Notes under the pieces: generated by a model | The model's input: only the letters and a program-made list of their open reading frames with translations | Databases searched by the model: none | Told to the model about the DNA's origin: nothing | Position numbers and translations under genes: made by a program | NCBI GenBank assembly: GCA_017466005.1 | Contig: JAFTUZ010000039.1 | Location: forward strand, 1 to 5,243 | Source: Clostridia bacterium | GTDB taxonomy: Bacteria > Bacillota_A > Clostridia > Christensenellales > UBA1242 | Length of the DNA: 5,243 nucleotides | Reading direction: 5' to 3' | In this document: positions 1-5,243 of the stretch, piece by piece | Layout: every line of letters starts with the position of its first letter | Numbering within the stretch: position 1 is the stretch's first letter

Positions 1-425
1 GAAAACACATATTCATAAATTTTAGAAGAAACATCTAAAACATCATCTAAACTAGAAACGTAATCTGGCGAATATGTATATGTAATTGTATATTTACCAT
101 TTTTACATTTAAAAAAAGTTGGGAAGGTTTGAAAATTTTGTTTTATTCCAATTTCATTTTTTACACTTATAAGTTCAATTAAAATTTTAGATAGTTGTGA
201 AAAATTAAATGCGTTTTCGCTAACTATTATGTTTTCAGTCGTTTTCAACGGTAAATACATAAAAGAAATCAAGTGATTTACATCATTAACGCAGTTAATT
301 AAATATTTAAATTGTGCCTGTTGTTCTTCCGTTACAACATTAGAACCACCCAATTCAGTTGTATTTAATAAATCTGTAAAATCTAATTCAGCACTTACAA
401 TTTTTAAAACATCTTTTACTATCAT
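1..425 (-). CDS. Probable head-tail connector/adaptor protein, 3' end cut off by the window
   Basis: This frame is open from an ATG at 425-423 to the window edge: 141 complete codons with no stop, so the C-terminus is missing. The start is supported by a GGAG at 434-437, 8 nt upstream, and by the preceding gene's stop 14 bp away. The N-terminal part (residues 1-60) looks helical and ends in the segment NHLISFMYLPL. A beta-rich part follows, with the short run GKYTITYTYSPD at 110-121. A helical stretch, then YLPL, then an FPTFF segment and a Y-T-Y-x-P strand is a pattern I remember from proteins encoded just after the capsid genes in Firmicutes phages and usually labelled head-tail connector or adaptor. 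In that role it would form a ring under the portal and join the filled head to the tail. The gene position fits. The function is inferred from position and remembered resemblance, without a search; another neck or head-completion protein is possible. Confidence 0.6.
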   Translation of the reverse strand, partial: MIVKDVLKIVSAELDFTDLLNTTELGGSNVVTEEQQAQFKYLINCVNDVNHLISFMYLPLKTTENIIVSENAFNFSQLSKILIELISVKNEIGIKQNFQTFPTFFKCKNGKYTITYTYSPDYVSSLDDVLDVSSKIYEYVF

Positions 426-439
426 ATCCTTTTCTCCTT

Positions 440-820
440 TTAAGCCCATTTAGTTTTATAGGCATCACTAAAATTAACATCGTAACTTTTGTTATTTGCA
501 TAATCATACATTTCTTTTAACTTCCAACTCATCTCATCTGATTGTTGTCTTTTACATTCCACTTCTAGTATTTTATTATTTTCTTCTATTTCCTTAATAA
601 TTTTTTCAGCATTTTCTCTTCTAGTTTTCCTTGTGTACCCAACAAGCCTTGCATCTAATTTATTAAATGGCACAACCAAGCAAAAAGTTTGTTTTTGTGC
701 GGAATTATGCACTTCAAACCTATTTTTTTTAGTATTATAAACAATAAAATAGTTATAATCTATTTCTTTTAATCTATCGCATATATCAAATACATCGTTA
801 TTAATTTTTATATTCATCAT
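440..820 (-). CDS. Small uncharacterised phage protein between capsid and connector genes
   Basis: A 126-residue protein of unknown function. The N-terminal half looks like a compact strand-rich domain (residues 3-60, with YFIVYNTKKNRFEVHN at 24-39 suggesting a beta hairpin). A highly charged helical segment, probably coiled coil, follows at about 64-95 (rich in E, K, R and N), then a short C-terminal helix (SWKLKEMYDYANNK, 98-111). There is no signal peptide or membrane segment. Two ATGs are adjacent (820-818 and 817-815). The AAAAGG upstream lies only 4 nt from the first but 7 nt from the second, so translation may begin at the second and give 125 residues. It ends in TAA, 14 bp before the connector start, and lies behind a hairpin that separates it from the capsid genes. 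Proteins of this look occur at this position in related Firmicutes phages, as far as I recall, without a known role. A head-completion, decoration or assembly-chaperone role is only a guess from position. Confidence 0.8.
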   Translation of the reverse strand: MMNIKINNDVFDICDRLKEIDYNYFIVYNTKKNRFEVHNSAQKQTFCLVVPFNKLDARLVGYTRKTRRENAEKIIKEIEENNKILEVECKRQQSDEMSWKLKEMYDYANNKSYDVNFSDAYKTKWA

Positions 821-824
821 TTTT

Positions 825-830
825 CCTTTT
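825..830 (-). promoter_or_regulatory. Ribosome-binding site that bears on the start of the small protein
   Basis: Read on the minus strand this is AAAAGG, followed by AAAA and then two consecutive ATG codons. The distance from the GG is 4 nt to the first ATG and 7 nt to the second. The usual 5-9 nt spacing favours the second ATG (817-815). The site lies immediately downstream of the large hairpin at 833-869, so the folded RNA would sit right beside it. Confidence 0.55.
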
Positions 831-832
831 AT

Positions 833-869
833 AAATTAAGGGTGGACATTTATTGCCCACCCTTGATTT
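833..869 (-). terminator. GC-rich hairpin after the capsid genes, probable rho-independent terminator or attenuator
   Basis: An inverted repeat pairs AAGGGTGG (838-845) perfectly with CCACCCTT (857-864). After one A-C mismatch (846/856) it continues through C-G and A-T pairs to a 5-nt loop at 849-853. Outside the core, four A-T pairs and a G-T wobble extend the stem to 833-869, about 16 positions in all. It lies some 63 bp past the MCP2 stop and is much the most GC-rich stretch in this AT-rich gap. In the minus-strand transcript the stem is followed by UUAAUUUAU, a weak and interrupted U-tract, so termination may be partial. A terminator after the capsid gene is common in phages and keeps capsid expression above that of downstream genes. 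It could instead be a stability or processing hairpin protecting the 3' end of the capsid mRNA. Confidence 0.7.
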
Positions 870-931
870 TATTAAAACATAAACACACCAAATAATTAAT
901 AATGTTATACAATATTGTGTATATTTATTAA

Positions 932-2095
932 CTATTCAGCAATAACAAGTTTACCTTGTCCACCCGGTTTTTCACACATAAGTTCTGCATATTTAACCAA
1001 AGTTGCACTATGAACTGGATATCCTTCTTTTTGTTTTAAAATTTGACCTTTATCGTTACTTATCCATTCCCAGTCACAAAGTTGATGCATTTTAAAATCT
1101 TTACTGTTCAAGAAGAAAATTTCTCCATCATTAGCAAAACGGTCAGCAACAAAAGGAATACCGTTAAATGAAATTGTTTTATAGCCACCATCAAGTTTCA
1201 TAATATCTACATTAAGTTTGTTTTGAATTAAAGCACTTTGATACATTCTTCTAGCATCTAACGCACCAACTATAAAATCTATTTCAGAACCTTTTTGCTC
1301 ATCTAAAGTATCAATTACTTCCATCATAGATGTTTCATTAAATTCTCCACTTGCTACGTTTAAAGTAAAAGGTTTTAAAAAGCCATATGTAGCCACAGAA
1401 TTTCCATACAAAGTATCATTACTAAATAAAGCCTTTAAGCCTGTAATTTCTTTTCCTTTACTACCTTGCATATACAAAGTCACATTATTAGCCACATCTC
1501 CCATCTCTGCAGTTGTAGGAACATCAAATGTTAATACTTTATTATTATAATCCCAAGAAACTATTCTGGTTGTAAGTGTGTAAACATCATTAACATAAAC
1601 ATCTACAACCATTCCCACCATTAAATTTTTAAAACTTTCTGCTATAAAAAAATATTCTCCCGACATAACAGAGTTACCAGTAGCAAGTAATCCACTACCA
1701 TCACCATAAAGCATTCTGCTCATATTAAATTTACTTGCATTAATCATACCTTCCATTTCCGCTGTAAGCAAATTAACAAATGCACTAGCCTCAGAAGATG
1801 AAGCACGCAAAGCTTTATCTGAAAGTTCTATTGTTCCGTATAAGTTTTTTAAAGTAGTATTAAAAAGCAAATAATTATTAAATCCACTTTTTGGCAAAGC
1901 ACCAGCTTCTGTACCTGCACCAATACCACCATTAACACCATAAGGTACTAATTTTTTAACCGCTTTTCCAACAACGTCCTGACTTGTTTTTTCAATTTTT
2001 GATAAAAAAGGGTGTGTGTTGTTATTTAATTGATTAGCAACAACATCAAGATACATTGTTTTCAAAGCTTCATTAGCTGTTTGTAAAGTTACCAT
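932..2095 (-). CDS. Major capsid protein, second tandem paralog (MCP2)
   Basis: A full-length 387-residue capsid protein, probably of the HK97 fold judging from its family and location. It matches the preceding gene product without gaps over residues 1-137 (about 65% identical), sharing NGGIGAG (55-61), TLKNLYGTIE (81-90), FVNLLTAEMEG (106-116) and RMLYGDGSGLL (127-137). It also shares GMVVDVY (161-167), and near the C-terminus MHQLCDWEW (336-344), LKQKEGY and ATLVKYAELMC (364-374). The region between about 138 and 300 is much less similar and probably includes the surface-exposed insertion domain and part of the central domain. It would assemble around the scaffold into the procapsid shell. 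The ATG at 2095-2093 has a GGGGG site 5 nt upstream and begins 12 bp after the MCP1 stop; the gene ends in TAG. Synonymous differences from MCP1 are frequent even in conserved blocks, so the duplication is not recent. Whether it builds hexamers, pentamers or an accessory shell component cannot be told from the sequence. Confidence 0.93.
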   Translation of the reverse strand: MVTLQTANEALKTMYLDVVANQLNNNTHPFLSKIEKTSQDVVGKAVKKLVPYGVNGGIGAGTEAGALPKSGFNNYLLFNTTLKNLYGTIELSDKALRASSSEASAFVNLLTAEMEGMINASKFNMSRMLYGDGSGLLATGNSVMSGEYFFIAESFKNLMVGMVVDVYVNDVYTLTTRIVSWDYNNKVLTFDVPTTAEMGDVANNVTLYMQGSKGKEITGLKALFSNDTLYGNSVATYGFLKPFTLNVASGEFNETSMMEVIDTLDEQKGSEIDFIVGALDARRMYQSALIQNKLNVDIMKLDGGYKTISFNGIPFVADRFANDGEIFFLNSKDFKMHQLCDWEWISNDKGQILKQKEGYPVHSATLVKYAELMCEKPGGQGKLVIAE

Positions 2096-2100
2096 ATTTT

Positions 2101-2105
2101 CCCCC
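2101..2105 (-). promoter_or_regulatory. Unusual GGGGG ribosome-binding site of MCP2
   Basis: On the minus strand the 12-bp gap between the two capsid genes reads TAGGGGGAAAAT, placing five Gs 5 nt before the MCP2 ATG. It can pair with the CCUCC of 16S rRNA through a central G-U wobble. MCP1 has a canonical GGAG at 8 nt spacing, so the two capsid paralogs may be translated at different rates. The gap has no room for a promoter or terminator, so both must come from one transcript. Confidence 0.7.
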
Positions 2106-2107
2106 TA

Positions 2108-3286
2108 TTAAGATAAATTGGTCAATCTTGCTTGACCTGCTGGTTTTGAACACATAAGTTCAGCATATTTTACTAAAGTTGCAATATAACTTGCATAACC
2201 TTCTTTTTGTTTTAAAACAGAACCATCTTCATTACAAAGCCATTCCCAATCACAAAGTTGGTGCATTGCAAAATCGTTTGTATTAAGCATATACATCGTT
2301 CCGTTTTTAATAAATCTATCACTTATAACTGGTATTCCGTTATAACTTATTGCATTATATCCGCCATCAAGATTAATTGTATCAATATTTGCACGTTTAC
2401 TTATAAGATTAGATGCTAATATACGTTTTACTTTGCTGGTAGTAGCAATAAAATTAATTTCACTACCAGTTCTTTCCATAATCTCATCAATAAATTCTTG
2501 CAAAAGTATTTCATCTAAAGTTTCAGTAGATAATTTACTTCTATCATAACTATTAATCCAAGGGTAAGTTGTTCTATCTAATCCGTAAATTGGGTCTAGA
2601 GTAGCAAAAAGTTTTTCAATACCTGTAAGTTCTTGGTCTTTACTATTCTGAACATAAATTTTGCATTTTTTAGCATTTGTTGCAAAAGTAGAATTTGCAG
2701 AAACACTTAAAGTTAAGGTCTTGTTTTCTCTATCTATTCCAATAATTCTAACACCATTAAAACCAATTAAAATGTTATCTGCATTATAAACATCTACAAC
2801 CATACCTTCAATTAAATTATTAACATTATCTACAGTAATAATGTTTTCACCTTCGGTAGCGGCTGTTACAGAACACAAAAGCCCCGAACCATCACCGTAC
2901 AACATTCTACCTAAATTAAATTTACTAGATTCAAGCAATCCTTCCATTTCTGCTGTAAGTAAATTTACAAACGCACCAGCATCATCAACAGAAGCTCTGA
3001 TTGCTTTATCTGAAATTTCAATTGTTCCATAAAGATTTTTTAAAGTTGAAGTTAATAAAACATATTTGTTTTCAGCACTTTTAGGCAAAAGCCCACCTTC
3101 ATCACCAGCACCTATACCACCATTAATTCCAAACGGTGCCAATTTTTGCACCTCTCTACCATAAACATCAGTAGTAGTTTGTTTTATTTGGTTATAAAGT
3201 GCGTTAGTTTTAGTATTCAACTGATTACTTACAACGCCAAGATAAATATCTTTTAAAGCGTTTTCAGCAGTTTGCATAGTTACCAT
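2108..3286 (-). CDS. Major capsid protein, first tandem paralog (MCP1)
   Basis: A full-length 392-residue capsid protein of the same family as the gene that follows it, directly downstream of the scaffold gene, where the major capsid gene is expected. Conserved blocks in order are NGGIGAG (55-61), TLKNLYGTIEISDKAIRAS (81-99), FVNLLTAEMEG (106-116), LYGDGSGLL (129-137), GMVVDVY (161-167), LDGGY (306-310), NGIPVISDRF (316-325), MHQLCDWEW (341-349) and ATLVKYAELMC (369-379). The stretch from 148 to about 215 looks strand-rich and probably forms an insertion domain on the capsid surface. The ATG at 3286-3284 has GGAG 8 nt upstream, and that site overlaps the TAG stop of the scaffold gene (TAGGAG), suggesting translational coupling. 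It ends in TAA. From memory of the family, its insertion domain and C-terminus look slightly closer to the usual single capsid protein than MCP2 does, so it may be the main hexamer subunit. That last point is weak inference. Confidence 0.94.
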   Translation of the reverse strand: MVTMQTAENALKDIYLGVVSNQLNTKTNALYNQIKQTTTDVYGREVQKLAPFGINGGIGAGDEGGLLPKSAENKYVLLTSTLKNLYGTIEISDKAIRASVDDAGAFVNLLTAEMEGLLESSKFNLGRMLYGDGSGLLCSVTAATEGENIITVDNVNNLIEGMVVDVYNADNILIGFNGVRIIGIDRENKTLTLSVSANSTFATNAKKCKIYVQNSKDQELTGIEKLFATLDPIYGLDRTTYPWINSYDRSKLSTETLDEILLQEFIDEIMERTGSEINFIATTSKVKRILASNLISKRANIDTINLDGGYNAISYNGIPVISDRFIKNGTMYMLNTNDFAMHQLCDWEWLCNEDGSVLKQKEGYASYIATLVKYAELMCSKPAGQARLTNLS

Positions 3287-3297
3287 ATATAAAACTC

Positions 3298-4017
3298 CTA
3301 TTTATTAAAAATTTTCTTTGCCATTTCTTTTGCTTCTTCCAAGGTTGTGGGAGCATTAACTTTTATATTAACAGCATTCCCGCCATCAGATTTAGAAAAT
3401 ATAAATGGCGTATCATCACGATTGTTAATGTGTTTTAAATAGTCTTTAATAACAGCATCGCGAACTTTTGTATTGGTTAAAACTTTATTAAAATTTTTTT
3501 CGTTATCTAAATAATTTTTATTATTCTCTAATTCATTTTCTAAAAATTTTAACCATGCTTTCTGCAAGGGGTTATTACTATTTTCAATATCCTTGTCTTG
3601 CAATACAATGTTTGAAAGTTCTCTCGCATATTCTTTTGCGCGTGGATTTTCTTTAAGAAATTCCGCAACATATTCATTCCAATTATTTTTTTCAAAAAAT
3701 GACATTGCAGAAGTTTCTTGCTCATTTTGTTTTTGTAAACTAGACAAAAGTTGACTTTTGCGAGTAAACTCTTTTTCTAAATTTTCATAAGCATTTTTTA
3801 AAGATTCAGCATCTTTAAACTTGCCAAAAGGAGAACCTTCAACCAAAGGTTGCTCTCCTACTTTTTCATCATTTTCTTTATTTTTAATAGAAAAATCTTC
3901 ATTTTTTACTATTTTTTCATTAATTTTATGTATATTTTTAGCATTTTCATCAATGTTTTCAATATTTATATTTAAAGTTTGAGCATCACTATTTTCAATG
4001 TTATTCAAATTTTCCAT
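3298..4017 (-). CDS. Capsid scaffolding protein
   Basis: A 239-residue, strongly charged, mainly helical protein lying between the portal and capsid genes, the standard place for a scaffold. Residues 1-57 are low-complexity (rich in N, E, K and I, with NIEN occurring twice) and probably disordered. A motif GKFKDAESLKNAYENLEKEF (65-84) leads into a coiled-coil stretch to about 101. This GKF-K-x-x-E-x-L-x-x-AYENLE block is one I recognise from scaffolding proteins of Firmicutes phages. More helices follow (113-200). The C-terminal tail has a short strand and PTTLEEAKEMAKKIF (223-237), likely the helix that contacts the capsid protein. In assembly it would copolymerise with the capsid protein(s) to set shell size and then leave. 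No protease motif is visible and none is encoded nearby, so it probably exits intact. The ATG at 4017-4015 follows an AAGGGGA site that overlaps the portal stop, and the gene ends in TAG inside the MCP1 ribosome-binding site. Confidence 0.85.
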   Translation of the reverse strand: MENLNNIENSDAQTLNINIENIDENAKNIHKINEKIVKNEDFSIKNKENDEKVGEQPLVEGSPFGKFKDAESLKNAYENLEKEFTRKSQLLSSLQKQNEQETSAMSFFEKNNWNEYVAEFLKENPRAKEYARELSNIVLQDKDIENSNNPLQKAWLKFLENELENNKNYLDNEKNFNKVLTNTKVRDAVIKDYLKHINNRDDTPFIFSKSDGGNAVNIKVNAPTTLEEAKEMAKKIFNK

Positions 4018-4028
4018 AATAAATCCCC

Positions 4029-5243
4029 TTAATTTTCAATCATATTATTTGCTTGAATTTCTAATTTTTTAAATTGTTTATGTTCACGTATGTGGTTTAA
4101 AAGTTTTTCTTTTAATAATTTATTATTTTCACATTCTTTTTCAAAATCGCCACTTAACATAAAGTTTACGTGCTCTGAAATATGTAAATCATGATTATGT
4201 ATTTCTAACACTTCACAATCTTTATTATTAATAAAATCTAAATTTTCTCTTTTCGCTTTTTGCATTTGTAAAGTGTTTTGGTCTAAGCCATCTTCCCACA
4301 TTCCAAAACCTAACATTTCCATAGTTTTACTTCTAACCGAGTTTGAAATCTTACCATTTTCATCTGTAAGCAAACCTGAATTTAATAACTCTAATATCAT
4401 ATTTCTTTTTTGTGCAACAGTTTGCCCCAACTCTGATTCGGTTTCAAAAGCAATATCATCAGATGAAATATCACCCCTATCCCAATAAAAAAACTCGCTT
4501 GTAGCATTAGGGCCTACTATTCTTCCCATTCTATTTGTTGTAGCAAATTGTTTATACAAACGTAAAATTTGTTGAGCAATATTTTTTATTGCAAACATAA
4601 TATATTCGCCACTTGCAGAAATTCTAGCTTCTTCTTGCTCAATTAACACCTGAAGTGCAATACCACTCATACTGGTTATATTACCAGCACTTCCAAGCAA
4701 ATCGTTTACACCACTTACTGTTATAAACTCGTTTTCCAAACGTTGTTCTTCTTCGGTAAAATTAGCAGGTACCGAATCGGTTGGCAAAATACGTGGCATA
4801 TTAGCACCTTGCCTATAAACCAAAATCTTTCCAGGGCTTAATCCATCTTCTTCAAGCTCATCAACATCAACCGAACCATCTTCAACAGTAAGCACCCCCA
4901 TAGACAGACGATTAATAAACTCGTGTTTTCTGTTTTTTACAGCATTATACGCACGCTGAACAGGAATCATACGTTCCACAACACTTCCACCCCAAAACAA
5001 TGATGGTTGTTCTACCGAAATCTGTCTTATAAAAGGAAATCCACGTTCTCCATCTTTTAAATTTTTATAAGGCAACTCTCCATCAAACACCAACTTGTTT
5101 CCAGCAATAATTATAAGTCTTCCTTTTGGGTATTTAACACTTGGCGTTTCATATCTTTCAATAACCATTGCAGAATTTGGTTGCTTGGTTTTCTGAAATT
5201 TAGAAACATTAAATCCACTTGCCACAAAGCCATTTCCCTGCAC
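4029..5243 (-). CDS. Portal protein, 5' end cut off by the window
   Basis: The C-terminal 404 residues of a phage portal protein, the dodecameric ring at one capsid vertex through which DNA is packaged and ejected and to which the neck attaches. The frame runs off the right edge. The GTG there (5243-5241) is most likely an internal valine, because portals of this type are usually well over 450 residues. Recognisable parts are the core block FWGGSVVERMIPVQRAYN (83-100) followed by AVKNRKHEF, then ELEEDGLSPGKILVYRQG (129-146), SGVNDLLG (177-184) and a long helix beginning SGIALQVLIEQEEARIS (193-209). A charged C-terminal tail carries a histidine-rich element (HNHDLHISEH at 349-358, HIREH at 384-388) and is predicted to be helical. 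Such tails often form the portal barrel or crown. It ends in TAA, 11 bp before the scaffold start, with the scaffold's ribosome-binding site overlapping the stop. The terminase genes are expected just beyond the right edge. Confidence 0.92.
   Translation of the reverse strand: MQGNGFVASGFNVSKFQKTKQPNSAMVIERYETPSVKYPKGRLIIIAGNKLVFDGELPYKNLKDGERGFPFIRQISVEQPSLFWGGSVVERMIPVQRAYNAVKNRKHEFINRLSMGVLTVEDGSVDVDELEEDGLSPGKILVYRQGANMPRILPTDSVPANFTEEEQRLENEFITVSGVNDLLGSAGNITSMSGIALQVLIEQEEARISASGEYIMFAIKNIAQQILRLYKQFATTNRMGRIVGPNATSEFFYWDRGDISSDDIAFETESELGQTVAQKRNMILELLNSGLLTDENGKISNSVRSKTMEMLGFGMWEDGLDQNTLQMQKAKRENLDFINNKDCEVLEIHNHDLHISEHVNFMLSGDFEKECENNKLLKEKLLNHIREHKQFKKLEIQANNMIEN

Larger units (their letters stand above)
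932..3286 (-). repeat. Tandem duplication of the capsid gene
   Basis: The two capsid genes form a head-to-tail duplication separated by 12 bp. By eye, 89 of the first 137 residues and about 53 of the last 88 are identical. The middle of the proteins falls to roughly a quarter to 30%, with a net length difference of 5 residues. At the DNA level the conserved blocks still differ at many third codon positions. For example, the DNA for NLLTAEMEG differs at several wobble bases between about 1749-1775 and 2940-2966. This argues against recent duplication or ongoing gene conversion. Confidence 0.9.

Noticed and set aside
906..921. Imperfect palindrome centred on ACAATATTGT (909-918) just after the MCP2 stop, considered as an operator
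   Set aside because: Short AT-only palindromes arise often by chance at this base composition, and no promoter or regulator gene is nearby to give it a role.
865..931. Possible minus-strand promoter before the hairpin (a TGT-TTTAAT element resembling an extended -10)
   Set aside because: No acceptable -35 box lies at a suitable distance, such AT-rich matches are expected by chance, and a transcript from here would meet the hairpin at once.
2841..3032. Plus-strand open frame of 63 codons
   Set aside because: It lies wholly inside MCP1 on the opposite strand, opposite strongly conserved capsid residues, and has no ribosome-binding site or recognisable protein features.
932..3286. Phase-variable or shuffling capsid cassette, considered for the tandem pair
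   Set aside because: Both copies are complete, in the same orientation and with their own start sites. No inverted repeats, recombinase gene or identical recombination tract is visible, and divergence at synonymous sites argues against exchange.
4273..4488. Plus-strand open frame of 71 codons
   Set aside because: It is antisense to the portal gene, whose protein sequence is clearly conserved, and has no start signal or recognisable product.
1..5243. tRNA genes, CRISPR arrays, insertion sequences and attachment sites
   Set aside because: Almost the whole window is occupied by the six phage genes. The only gap over 20 bp is 821-931, and it holds only the hairpin. No repeat-spacer pattern, transposase or tRNA-like fold was seen.

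Overview
The window is the structural (head-assembly) module of a tailed double-stranded DNA bacteriophage or prophage. Every gene is on the minus strand, so transcription runs from the right edge to the left. The DNA is very AT-rich (roughly 30% GC by eye). Genes are packed 11-14 bp apart with purine-rich Shine-Dalgarno sites. The protein style (portal, coiled-coil scaffold, capsid proteins beginning MVT-QTA and ending near LVKYAELMC) is one I associate with phages of low-GC Firmicutes, chiefly uncultured gut Clostridia. That host assignment is an inference from remembered family resemblance, not from a search. Tryptophan is read from TGG throughout, and the five visible stops are TAA or TAG, so the genetic code looks standard.

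Layout in transcription order (right to left): a portal protein missing its 5' end (5243-4029); a scaffolding protein (4017-3298); a first major capsid protein, MCP1 (3286-2108); a second, clearly paralogous capsid protein, MCP2 (2095-932); a 111-bp gap with a strong GC-rich hairpin that is probably a terminator or attenuator (about 833-869); a small uncharacterised protein (820-440); and the 5' part of a probable head-tail connector/adaptor protein (425 to beyond position 1).

The genes fit one pathway. The portal nucleates the procapsid at one vertex, the scaffold directs capsid polymerisation, the capsid proteins form the shell, and the connector joins the filled head to the tail. No maturation protease gene lies between portal and capsid.

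The most notable feature is the tandem pair of full-length capsid paralogs. They are about 65% identical over the first 137 residues and about 60% over the last 88, but only about a quarter to 30% identical in the middle (counts by eye). Both retain intact reading frames and their own ribosome-binding sites. This points to an old duplication in which both copies have been kept, perhaps as a mixed-subunit or hexamer/pentamer capsid system.
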